DNA of 64,000 nt from G965222505 sp965222505 (GTDB taxonomy: Bacteria > Bacteroidota > Rhodothermia > Rhodothermales > DATKEJ01), in NCBI GenBank assembly GCA_965222505.1, contig OZ244956.1, positions 5,084,001-5,148,000 of the forward strand. The letters run 5' to 3'. The position numbers and the translations under genes were made by a program. Shown here piece by piece: positions 23,778 through 31,934 of the stretch. The notes under the pieces were generated by a model that was given only the letters and a program-made list of their open reading frames with translations, was not told the DNA's origin and did no database searches. Every line of letters starts with the position of its first letter. The first letter of the stretch is position 1.

Positions 23778-26105
23778 ATCTTTCTCGACAATTTCGACGA
23801 CGACGGGCCCGGTGATTTTGGCCATACAGGCGAAGCGGCAATGGCCGGGGTCGTTGCCGGCGTCCAGTTCGAGCATGTCCTCCAGGACGTCCAGTTCCCG
23901 ATCCCCGCACGGGTTCAGGTGTTGACTGCCGGACACGATGCGGACGGGGTCCATGCCACACGCGCCCATTTTGCACATGTAATCGATGGGCACGTCGTTG
24001 GCTTTGGCAACGTCCAGCAATGTTTGGCCGGGTTGTGCCGCTACGGCTCCGGTATGGCCCTTGAAGGTAACGGAGGGTGCTTCAGCCGGGGCTGCGGGTT
24101 CCGCAGGGGTTTCATCCGGTTTGTCCGGGGCGACCACCACGCCTTTCTCTACGTCACGGAGGTCGGTGGGGCGCTCCTCTTCTTCCTTGCGCAGGTTAAA
24201 ACGGAACAACTGGCGGCCTACCCGGAAGGCATCCTCATCATCAAGTTTGACGGGGGTGCGAACCCGCAGGTAGGTGCCGTTGGCGCTGCCCCGGTCTTCG
24301 ATAATAACCCGGCCTTCCCGCAAAACGATGCTGGCATGCCAGCGCGAGAGGGTCATATCGGCTTCGCTCAGGTTGATGTCGGGATCTTTACGGCCCGTAG
24401 GGGTTTTTCGGCCAAAGATGGTGTTGGTGGTCTGAATGGGGTATCGGTTGACCAGCGTCGCGTTCTGGTCGTAGTGTAACGCCACGAGGTGTCCTTCTTC
24501 GTTATGGACCATCAGGTATTGTTTGCCCAATCGGACCAGGTCTCCTTCATTCAGGACCAGGGGCTTGGCGGGTTGAAGCTGGAAGAAGGTGCCCAGTTGG
24601 CTCCCGTCGTCACGCAGGTAAAACGCGCCATCATTGTAAGAGATCGATGCGTGGTTTTCGGACAGGGCCGTATCCTCGCTGATGGAAATATCCGTGTCTT
24701 TCCGGCCAATGGTCGTGATGGCGTGCTGGGAAACCGGGTATTGTTCGGCCTCCACATCGCCGGGTGTTATGCGGACCAAAAAGGCTTCGGATACGGTATC
24801 GTCGCCGACGGTGGGTTCACCGGGTGCATCCGTTTCCGTAATGAGGGCTTCCAGGGTTCTGGTTTCAGGGGCCGTGGCAGGCAGGGGATCCTGGTCTGCA
24901 TCCATCACTTCGACCCGTACGACGTCATTGTTGTCCAGGCGTTGTTTGATAATTTGTGCCACCAGCACACCGTGCCGCATCGACGATTTGATGTTGTCGC
25001 TTTGTTTGCGCTCCCGGAAGGTATCCGAATCGCCGTGCAGATTGTCGGCTTCGAGGTAGGCATTGGCCAGGAGGGACGCGACGAGGTATACATTCGGCTG
25101 CTGGCTTTCGAGCAGGGGGGTGACGGTCATGCGCTTTTTGTTGCGCGGGCCACCGGTTACCATATGAATGCCAATCGAACCGAGAAAGGCCGTTGGCAAG
25201 TCTTCGCCGATGCAGGCGATGCAGTATTCCTTTGGGAATTCCAGGTGATTGGTCTCGTTGGGGCGGTCTTGTAACTTCTTGCGATCCATCCGAATGGACA
25301 GATATTCTTTCCGGTCTGGGGCTTTGATGACAGCGGCTGGTTCACTGCGGGGCCGGTACCGAATGTTACCGTTGCCGATGAATGCACTAAAGAAGACCGA
25401 ATCCAGGGCTTTTGAGACCCTGGGCATTTTATCTCCCCGGTAGGACCAATATACAGGTGAAGAATCTTCTTGTTTGGCCTTGGCTGATGAGATGGAAATA
25501 ACAGCTTCCGCCGCTGAGGTGCCCCCCCCGATCACACATACCGGATGTCCTACGTAGCGTTCGGCATCATCCAGACGGAAGGCAATGCCGTCCGTATTGC
25601 CGGGGATGTCGAACCGGCGGGGTACGCCACGGCCCATGGCCAGGACCACATGTTTAGCGTGGTAGAGTTCCTCAGCCTGTATGCGGTGGTTCCAGGTTTT
25701 GGCGACCCAGATGCCATCGTCGCGTCGTTCCAGGCCGGTCAGTTCTACCCCGATTTTGGCCGGAACGCTAAACGAGCGGTACAGGCCGCGCCACCGGGTA
25801 CAGAGGTCGTCCTTGTCGATGGGGTTGAAGTAGAGGTGAGAAATCAGGTCATCCCCCTTGGGAAACTTCATCGTATCTGCGCCGCCGTAATCAGGGAGGA
25901 TGAGCTTATCCTTGGGATAATCCCGAATGCGCTTGAGGATATCATCCATTTCAATGACGAGTGCGGCAATGCCCAACTCCTTGGCCCGGAATGCCGTTGC
26001 CGTCCCGGCAGGGCCGCCTCCAACGATGAGCATATCGAGTACTTCGGGGAGTTGCACCGAATGGTCCAGGACGTATGTACCGTCGGCTAATACTTCTGCA
26101 GACAT
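23775..26105 (-). CDS. Flavoprotein oxidoreductase fused to two FHA domains and a [2Fe-2S] ferredoxin domain
   Basis: This 776-residue cytoplasmic fusion has four parts. Residues 1-400 are a two-dinucleotide-binding flavoprotein of the YpdA/thioredoxin-reductase-like type, with GGGPAG at 29-34 and GGGTSA at 193-198. Residues about 441-545 form an FHA domain (IGRKDTD, SENHASI, but GSQLGT where NG is usual). Residues about 550-640 form a second, canonical FHA domain (FGRK, SRWHAS, SANGTY). Residues 678-776 are a plant-type ferredoxin fold with C711, C716, C733, C756 and C760; the third ligand position of Cx4CxxC is Asp719. It probably moves electrons from NAD(P)H to a partner, with docking by phosphothreonine. 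It is the last gene of the cytochrome run. Its TAG stop lies in the end of a MITE-like element. Confidence 0.85.
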   Translation of the reverse strand: MSAEVLADGTYVLDHSVQLPEVLDMLIVGGGPAGTATAFRAKELGIAALVIEMDDILKRIRDYPKDKLILPDYGGADTMKFPKGDDLISHLYFNPIDKDDLCTRWRGLYRSFSVPAKIGVELTGLERRDDGIWVAKTWNHRIQAEELYHAKHVVLAMGRGVPRRFDIPGNTDGIAFRLDDAERYVGHPVCVIGGGTSAAEAVISISSAKAKQEDSSPVYWSYRGDKMPRVSKALDSVFFSAFIGNGNIRYRPRSEPAAVIKAPDRKEYLSIRMDRKKLQDRPNETNHLEFPKEYCIACIGEDLPTAFLGSIGIHMVTGGPRNKKRMTVTPLLESQQPNVYLVASLLANAYLEADNLHGDSDTFRERKQSDNIKSSMRHGVLVAQIIKQRLDNNDVVRVEVMDADQDPLPATAPETRTLEALITETDAPGEPTVGDDTVSEAFLVRITPGDVEAEQYPVSQHAITTIGRKDTDISISEDTALSENHASISYNDGAFYLRDDGSQLGTFFQLQPAKPLVLNEGDLVRLGKQYLMVHNEEGHLVALHYDQNATLVNRYPIQTTNTIFGRKTPTGRKDPDINLSEADMTLSRWHASIVLREGRVIIEDRGSANGTYLRVRTPVKLDDEDAFRVGRQLFRFNLRKEEEERPTDLRDVEKGVVVAPDKPDETPAEPAAPAEAPSVTFKGHTGAVAAQPGQTLLDVAKANDVPIDYMCKMGACGMDPVRIVSGSQHLNPCGDRELDVLEDMLELDAGNDPGHCRFACMAKITGPVVVEIVEKD

Positions 26106-26195
26106 AGGGAAAGGTTATTGTTCAATGAATAGCACGCAACTTGAGTTAGATGTTGTCTCGGCTGTACTCGGGGCAATCTCAAGCGTCGTACGTTA

Positions 26196-27755
26196 TCATT
26201 GCACGATGAGATAGGCTTCATGGAGTTGGCCGATGCGAATTTTGCTTTTCGGGGTGATTTCGCGGGCTTCGGTCACCTGTACCTGATCAACATAGGTGCC
26301 GTTTTTGCTACCTAAATCCTGGATGGTAACGCGCTCACCTTCAATGGTAATGACGGCATGACGTCTGGAAACATCTGGCTGATTCAGGGGGATTTCGCAG
26401 GTGTTAAGTCGCCCAATCACATTTTCACCCGGATTTAAATCGAATCGTTTTTCGCCATCGTCCGTGCCTCGGATGACGAGGGTATGGTACACCCGTTTTA
26501 AGGGGGCAGACATAAAGACCGTCTCCTGCAAACTGGCATCTAGTGGCGCTTCCGGAGGGGGAGCAGTAGGCGGCGGCGGTACGGGCTCCAAAACAGGAGG
26601 CGGGGGAGCCGGTGGTGGGCTCGGCGGCGTGGGGGGCACTGCCGGTGGAGGAACGGTGGGAGGAGGCGAAAACACGGCCTCAGCCTGTGTACCCTCAAAG
26701 GGGTCAAACGCCGGAATGGGTGGTTTGGGTAAATTAGAAATATCGGACGGAGGCAAAAATTCGGCTTCGAGGCGTGTGCCTTCCATGCTTCCTGTGGAAT
26801 CCTCCGATAAGGGTGGAGGTGCTGGTGGAGGAGGCGGAGCCTGGGGAGGCGGCGTTGGCGCGGGCGGTTGGGCCGGAGGAACCGGTGGTGCTGATGGGGG
26901 CGGTACGGCGCCAAAATCGGCTTCGAGCCGGGTTCCCTCCAACGCGGGTGGAACAGGAGCCTGAGGTGTAGGCGGTTGCACCGGAGGCGTTGGTGGGGCG
27001 GGCGGTTGCACCGGGTGCGCCTGAGGGGGTGTGGGTGAGGATGCAGGAGCCGAGGGCATATTGAGTCCAGCGCCGAAGTCTGCTTCTAGGCGGGTACCTT
27101 CGAAGGGGTTTGTTGAGGTTTCCGACGGGGGCGTCGGTGGAGGGGGGGCCTGGGGCGCTGGTGGTTGGGGAGGGGCTGGGGCATCAGGGATTGCAGGGGG
27201 GGGCGTAAATTCGGCTTCCAGTCGGGTCCGTTCGATGCCCGTTGTGGCTGGGGTTGGCGGTTGTGGGGGGGGCGCTGGTGCTACAGGGGCAGCCGGTGCA
27301 ACGGGCCTGGCAGGTGTTGCAGGGGGTGCTGGTTGGACTTGGGCAATACTGATGAGTTGGAAAATAAATTCATACTCCTGGGCAAATGAAATAACATTCA
27401 GTTTGCTGAGCCGGGTGGCTTCCCTTACCGGCACGCCATCTACCGTGGTGCCATTCTGGCTACCGAGGTCTTCAATGTAATATCCACTTGCGCTGTCATT
27501 GTAATAAATCACGGCATGTTGGCCGGAAATCACCTTGCGCGGGATTACGATCACATTGGCCGGGTGCCGACCGATGGTGGCTTCACCCTTAAAGGTAAAC
27601 TCCGTTCCGGCCATTTCTCCGGTCTTGCAATACAACCGTGCAGGTGGATATTGTCCGGACGGGGAGGTGCGCCGGTGCACCGGTACATCAGGGCCAGGAC
27701 GATCCTGGGGCTGTTTCTTGTCTTTGGAGAAAATATTCTTCAGGTGCCGTAGCAT
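26196..27755 (-). CDS. Double-FHA adaptor with Pro-rich linker carrying five EGTRLEADF-type repeats
   Basis: The 519-residue soluble protein has an FHA domain at each end. The N-terminal one (about 40-135) shows IGRHPANV, SGQHAV and GSQNGTTV; the C-terminal one (about 423-519) shows IGRLNTCE, SRRHAV and GSKNGTYV. Both keep the residues that bind phosphothreonine. The long Pro/Ala linker carries five copies of a motif at 174-183, 218-227, 272-281, 324-333 and 353-362 (consensus xEGTRLEAxF), with Thr at 177, 221, 275, 327 and 356. The motif resembles ETTSVFRADF of mycobacterial GarA, a Ser/Thr-kinase target. It is probably a phospho-dependent scaffold for the neighbouring flavoprotein. No signal peptide is present. 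Confidence 0.85.
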   Translation of the reverse strand: MLRHLKNIFSKDKKQPQDRPGPDVPVHRRTSPSGQYPPARLYCKTGEMAGTEFTFKGEATIGRHPANVIVIPRKVISGQHAVIYYNDSASGYYIEDLGSQNGTTVDGVPVREATRLSKLNVISFAQEYEFIFQLISIAQVQPAPPATPARPVAPAAPVAPAPPPQPPTPATTGIERTRLEAEFTPPPAIPDAPAPPQPPAPQAPPPPTPPSETSTNPFEGTRLEADFGAGLNMPSAPASSPTPPQAHPVQPPAPPTPPVQPPTPQAPVPPALEGTRLEADFGAVPPPSAPPVPPAQPPAPTPPPQAPPPPPAPPPLSEDSTGSMEGTRLEAEFLPPSDISNLPKPPIPAFDPFEGTQAEAVFSPPPTVPPPAVPPTPPSPPPAPPPPVLEPVPPPPTAPPPEAPLDASLQETVFMSAPLKRVYHTLVIRGTDDGEKRFDLNPGENVIGRLNTCEIPLNQPDVSRRHAVITIEGERVTIQDLGSKNGTYVDQVQVTEAREITPKSKIRIGQLHEAYLIVQ

Positions 27756-27796
27756 ACTTCACTTTTAGGATTGAGGCAATATATCTGTAGGGTGCC

Positions 27797-29383
27797 TCAT
27801 TGGTCTAAATAGAGCAAAAGGTTGGAACGGTGGGATTTATCCGGGTGAAAATCGTGGCAGGTGATACAGGCATTTGATGCCTGATCTGGTGCATGGCAGG
27901 TTTGGCAAGATGCAATTCGGGGGAGATTCTGGATCCCGGCATGGTCTTGTGCTGCATCAGGCCGGTCATTGGTCCCGGCAAAATCGGCAATAGGGATTTC
28001 GGCATGGCAGTCCAGGCATCGCTGTTGGATGATGTGGGCGCGGTGGTCAAACCGGGCACGGACCAGCGTACGCTGATTGGTCTGGGCTCGGGTGATAGAG
28101 GCCTGCTGAACCACATGGCATTCCTGGCAGGGTTGGGTCAACGCACCGATCAGCGTCTCATACGCTTGTACCTGAGGCTCGCTTAAATCGGCATTCAAAT
28201 CCGACGCGCTCACCAGGAACTTGGTTTCATCCAACGGGCTGTACGGGTTTTTGAGCCGTCGTTCGACCTGCGTAATTAACTGCTCCACTTCTGTGAGGTC
28301 GTCTTGCAAATTGGGGTTGGCCCGCAACCCTTCCGCATGGGCACGCAGGTTTTCGATGGCTTCCTGATACAATGCATCCCGTTCGTGAGCGGCAATATTG
28401 CCGGAAGCATTGAGTAGGTCGGTGAGGTCACTACCGGGGTAGAGGACCCGCCGGAGTTGTTTCAGGTTTTCCAGAATCCAGGGGTCGGCATGGTAGACCG
28501 GTGTTTTCGAGAGGGTTCCGTCAAATGCATCGTATTCTCCCGCATTGGCCGAAAAGGCCCACGTCGCGCCGGGGCGACGTTGCGACCGAATGGTAGACAG
28601 GCCGATCACCCCTGGATTGTCTGTAGCCGTAGGGCTGCCCAGCGTCAGGTTCTCAACACCGTCGCCGGTGAGGTGGCAACTGGCACAGTGTAGATCGAAG
28701 CTGATGTCCTGGAAGTTTTGACCTTCGGCATCGGCATTGTGGCAATACACACAGGCGGCCTCGTGATCGGAAAGGTCCTTGAGGCCCATTACCTGGTTCA
28801 CATGTAGGGTATGGGGAAACTTGAGGTTGGCATCATCCGGCGTGTTTTCGGCAGCAAAGTCAAATTCGGGATGCCCGTCATTGAACGAACCATATGCATG
28901 ACAGGTCAGGCACTGGTTGTCCGCTACGCGTGTAATCTGGGCTTCCCATCCCACGTGTTCCACATGGCAGGTGTAGCAGGCCGATTCGGCCTCGTTTTCG
29001 CTCTGGCCGGAAACGGTTCGCCGAAAATCCCCAGACTGATACAGGTAGTGCGAGGCGAAACTAAAACTCCCCAATTCATTGCCGTACTTCTCATGGCACC
29101 CTTCACACTTGACGTTGGTAACGGCTTCAAACGGAGTGTGGCAGGTGCTGCAATCCTGCCCGAATTCGGCATGGTTGGAAGAAAGCGGCCCGTTGGAAAT
29201 GAGTGTACCCTGTTGAAAATACAGGTTATACGTAAATGCACCGATGAGCAGTAAGCACGCCACCCCGCCGATGAGCAGCATCATCGTACGCGGTTTGGGA
29301 TAGATGTACTGTGCCGAGACGGGCAACCGCAGGTCGCTAAAAAACCCTTTCCGACGGGTTGATTTTTTTCGTTTTTTGGCCAT
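27797..29383 (-). CDS. Membrane-anchored decaheme c-type cytochrome
   Basis: From ATG 29383 (MAKKRKKSTRRKGFF) the protein has 528 residues: a basic cytoplasmic tail, one membrane anchor (MMLLIGGVACLLLIGAFTYN) and a large periplasmic domain. I count ten CxxCH motifs, six in the first half and four near the C-terminus, separated by a helical region without hemes. The frame is open for 50 codons upstream, but that part overlaps the previous gene's end and contains the inverted heptamer element, so the internal ATG is used. It probably takes electrons from the di-heme b protein encoded just upstream and passes them to soluble or outer-membrane cytochromes. Confidence 0.88.
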   Translation of the reverse strand: MAKKRKKSTRRKGFFSDLRLPVSAQYIYPKPRTMMLLIGGVACLLLIGAFTYNLYFQQGTLISNGPLSSNHAEFGQDCSTCHTPFEAVTNVKCEGCHEKYGNELGSFSFASHYLYQSGDFRRTVSGQSENEAESACYTCHVEHVGWEAQITRVADNQCLTCHAYGSFNDGHPEFDFAAENTPDDANLKFPHTLHVNQVMGLKDLSDHEAACVYCHNADAEGQNFQDISFDLHCASCHLTGDGVENLTLGSPTATDNPGVIGLSTIRSQRRPGATWAFSANAGEYDAFDGTLSKTPVYHADPWILENLKQLRRVLYPGSDLTDLLNASGNIAAHERDALYQEAIENLRAHAEGLRANPNLQDDLTEVEQLITQVERRLKNPYSPLDETKFLVSASDLNADLSEPQVQAYETLIGALTQPCQECHVVQQASITRAQTNQRTLVRARFDHRAHIIQQRCLDCHAEIPIADFAGTNDRPDAAQDHAGIQNLPRIASCQTCHAPDQASNACITCHDFHPDKSHRSNLLLYLDQ

Positions 29384-29390
29384 TGAGGAC

Positions 29391-29447
29391 GTATTGTGTA
29401 TTGCGTGTTGTGTAAAGGCGCATCCCTGTACGCAACACGCATTACGA
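29391..29447. repeat. Inverted heptamer element C (GTATTGT type)
   Basis: Three heptamers GTATTGT, GTATTGC, GTGTTGT (29391-29411) face three inverted ones ending at 29447. The arms TGCGTGTTG (29402-29410) and CAACACGCA (29433-29441) are perfect inverses and extend to about 13 bases with one mismatch. It fills the 65-base gap between the cytochrome b gene and the decaheme gene. Confidence 0.6.
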
Positions 29448-29448
29448 A

Positions 29449-30306
29449 TTAGTAGTAGACTACCGCAAATATGTGGTATCCGAGCAAGAGGAGGAGGACC
29501 AGAGACACCGGCAGGTGCAGGTAGAGCCACCACCGCAGGGCACGTTGGAGCGTGTAGTGGGCATCCATTTCGAGTTTGCTCTTGTAGATTTTTTGTAACT
29601 CGCCGAGTTTGAACTTTTCATCCTGGGGGAGGAAGCGGCGCAGGTAATCAAATTGTTTGGTTTTCCCCCCGATGCCGCCCGTGATGTCGACGAAGTACAT
29701 CAGGCTAGGGTCCGGCCCAGCAAAGGCGGGTTGCAGGTTCTGCCGGTAAAAGTCGCGCACTTGATAATCGCTGGCTTCCACGATGTCTTCGGCCTTGCCC
29801 TTCAGGTTTTCGATCAGGTCTGGTATGCGATCGTAGTGGACTTCCAGGGCCAACCCGGAATTGAGCAGGGTGGGGATCCATTTCTGGACGACCACTCCCA
29901 GGAGTCCACTGATCACAATCCAGATGCTCAGGAACCAGAGCCACCACGTCAGAATGCCGGTCGGGGCCTTGAAGCCCACGTGCATAAACATCAGCAATAA
30001 AAACAGGGTACCGCCGTATACATGAAACTGGAGGTAGTGCCACGTCCGGCCGGGGCGCAAGCGCATCGTCCGGCGGCGTGCGCCGTAGAGGGCCGCACCC
30101 ACCAGCAGCACGGCTGCGGCAATGCCGTAGCTGAGCCCCCACCAGTTACCGGGGTGGACCTGTGCCAGGAGCACATTCAGGATGTAAATCACCACACAGG
30201 CCCCTACGCCCACCAGAAACACCATCATCCAGGGGCGGGATTGTACCCACTTGTTGCGGCGGGAGGACGGGACGATTTGGCGCGATGTGGATACCACTTT
30301 ACTCAT
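29449..30306 (-). CDS. Di-heme b-type membrane cytochrome with soluble insertion
   Basis: The 285-residue protein has about five membrane helices (roughly 26-49, 58-75, 93-112, 118-141, 260-283). Helix 3 has His95 and His109, and helix 5 has His264 and His278. Both pairs are 14 apart, the spacing used in four-helix cytochromes b to hold two stacked hemes. Between helix 4 and helix 5 lies a soluble stretch of about 115 residues rich in charged residues. Its gene overlaps the upstream ferredoxin/cNMP gene by 4 bases (ATGA), so the two are translationally coupled. It probably carries electrons across the inner membrane, from the cytoplasmic iron-sulfur protein or quinol to the decaheme cytochrome. 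Confidence 0.75.
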   Translation of the reverse strand: MSKVVSTSRQIVPSSRRNKWVQSRPWMMVFLVGVGACVVIYILNVLLAQVHPGNWWGLSYGIAAAVLLVGAALYGARRRTMRLRPGRTWHYLQFHVYGGTLFLLLMFMHVGFKAPTGILTWWLWFLSIWIVISGLLGVVVQKWIPTLLNSGLALEVHYDRIPDLIENLKGKAEDIVEASDYQVRDFYRQNLQPAFAGPDPSLMYFVDITGGIGGKTKQFDYLRRFLPQDEKFKLGELQKIYKSKLEMDAHYTLQRALRWWLYLHLPVSLVLLLLLGYHIFAVVYY

Positions 30307-31934
30307 GCTTCAGGTCCAAGAGATAGTTGCCGGAATTCGTCAATGTTGGTCACGCGGATAGCGCAGGCATGTGGGCAGTTGTTGACACACGCCGGGCCAG
30401 CCGATGAGGTATGGCACAGGTCGCATTTGCTGGCCACCAGACGGGGTTCGCCCCGGAGGTGTTCGGGGTCCATGCCTTCAGGCCAAGTTGTGCCGGTGTC
30501 ATGCATGATGATGGCATCATACGGGCAGTTCCGGGAGCAGGTCGAACAGCCAATGCAGAGGTTGTCGTCGATTTCTACCACCGAGCCTACATTGGCCCTC
30601 CGAATGGCCCCCGTCGGGCAGCCGATGAGGCAGACGGGGTCTTCGCAGTGGTAGCAGGAACGTGCCACCATGAAGTTGCCGAACTTTTCGCCTTCCCGCA
30701 CAAACCGGGGGCGCCCCCCGTGGGTGCTGGCACAACCGCGCATGCAATCGTCGCAGCGGGTACAGGTATCCAGGTCGATCACCAAGATACTGTTGCCTTG
30801 CACCAGCCCCTTCTCCAGCGAAAACTCCAGCAATTCAGATTTCGTGATGTCCCGTTTGTTGCGGCCTACTTCTTGCAATCGGGCCACAGCGCCTTCCCAC
30901 ATCCGCTTTTCGACGGCTGGGTATTGTTTGATGGTGTTCGAAAAGTCTGCCCGTGGAATGCGCACCAACTCGGCGTAGCCGACGGCATGGGTGGTGAAAG
31001 CCCAGTTACCGCCGCCTTCCTCGGTCAACAGTTCTACATCTCCCAGGGTCATGCCTTTGCTCAGGTAGGTGACCACAAAATCGTCATCTCCAATCTTCTG
31101 AGAGAGTTTCAGGAAGCCTGAACGGACCAGATACAGGGCATCAATGGGTGTGCCTTCCTGGGTAACCGGTTTGCCGGGGCGGAAGGAACTCAGTTCTACC
31201 TTTTGCTTCAGGTCGTTGATAAACCGCTCGTCGGTACCCCGGAAGATGGGGGTGGTTTTAAGCTGATTGACGAGGGTACGCTCCCGGTATATCGCGTCGA
31301 TCCAGGTCTTGAAGGTGCCGGATTCATCCTTCATCCGTCTGAGCGCCGGCAGGCGGATTTGGAGCAGGGTGCATTCCGAAGTGGTCTTGGCCGTAACGGA
31401 CTGCGGCCACCCGCTCAACGCCCCGATTTCGCCAAAAATGTCCCCGGCACTCAGGCGCTTGGTGTGGCCGTAGGGCAGGTCAAAGTCCATCGTCGAGAGA
31501 AAACTCACCTCGTCCTTACTGGCCTGCGCTTTATACTGATCAATCTTCAGGTTCAGCACCGTCTGGCTGAAGGTATCTGAATCCGGAGAGACTTCCACAT
31601 CCTCGGTGCCGGGTGTGGTATGGAAGATGGGTTGGGCCGGAGTTTCGGCCTGTTGCTTGAGGAAAACATCGACATGGCCGGATACAATAAAAAAGGCCAG
31701 GTCCAGGTAGCTGCCTTCCTCAAACAAGATCGAACCTTCTTTCCACCGGACCAGCGTCATGTCCTTGCGGATGGTTTCCAGTTGATAATCCTCAAACCCC
31801 TGAAAAATCTCGAAACGCCGCAGGTCCTGGATCGAGAGTATATCCGAGATCGCGAGGATGCCGGAATTGGCTCCGTAGGAAGACCAGCGGTCGTCATACT
31901 GCTTTTTGCGAATCGAAGCGGAGTCGGTCGCCAT
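30303..31934 (-). CDS. Fusion of two cNMP-binding folds with four-cluster [4Fe-4S] ferredoxin domain
   Basis: The 543-residue protein has no signal peptide. Residues about 42-205 and 228-345 are two CRP-type cyclic-nucleotide-binding folds; the first has an inserted acidic stretch at about 93-155. Residues 385-530 resemble the DmsB/NrfC electron-transfer subunits, with CTRCDDCMRGC, CYHCEDPVCLIGC, CIGCSTCSRNC and CDLC-x8-CVNNC, enough cysteines for four clusters. The phosphate cassette GEIGALSGWPQSVTA lacks the Arg that normally contacts cyclic phosphate, and so does the second fold. It may use the fold for another ligand or for docking. The gene overlaps the membrane cytochrome b gene by 4 bases and abuts the octaheme gene, so it is likely the cytoplasmic electron donor or acceptor of the chain. 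Confidence 0.85.
   Translation of the reverse strand: MATDSASIRKKQYDDRWSSYGANSGILAISDILSIQDLRRFEIFQGFEDYQLETIRKDMTLVRWKEGSILFEEGSYLDLAFFIVSGHVDVFLKQQAETPAQPIFHTTPGTEDVEVSPDSDTFSQTVLNLKIDQYKAQASKDEVSFLSTMDFDLPYGHTKRLSAGDIFGEIGALSGWPQSVTAKTTSECTLLQIRLPALRRMKDESGTFKTWIDAIYRERTLVNQLKTTPIFRGTDERFINDLKQKVELSSFRPGKPVTQEGTPIDALYLVRSGFLKLSQKIGDDDFVVTYLSKGMTLGDVELLTEEGGGNWAFTTHAVGYAELVRIPRADFSNTIKQYPAVEKRMWEGAVARLQEVGRNKRDITKSELLEFSLEKGLVQGNSILVIDLDTCTRCDDCMRGCASTHGGRPRFVREGEKFGNFMVARSCYHCEDPVCLIGCPTGAIRRANVGSVVEIDDNLCIGCSTCSRNCPYDAIIMHDTGTTWPEGMDPEHLRGEPRLVASKCDLCHTSSAGPACVNNCPHACAIRVTNIDEFRQLSLGPEA

Noticed and set aside
26401..26964. Gly/Val-rich open frame on the plus strand
   Set aside because: It is the reverse reading of the Pro-rich linker of the double-FHA protein; low complexity with no signal or domain.
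29384..29533. 50-codon upstream extension of the decaheme cytochrome
   Set aside because: It overlaps the preceding gene and the inverted heptamer array; the ATG at 29383 gives a normal basic tail plus membrane anchor.
30303..31934. CRP/FNR-family transcription factor
   Set aside because: There are two cNMP folds but no helix-turn-helix; the C-terminus is a ferredoxin domain with cysteines for four [4Fe-4S] clusters.
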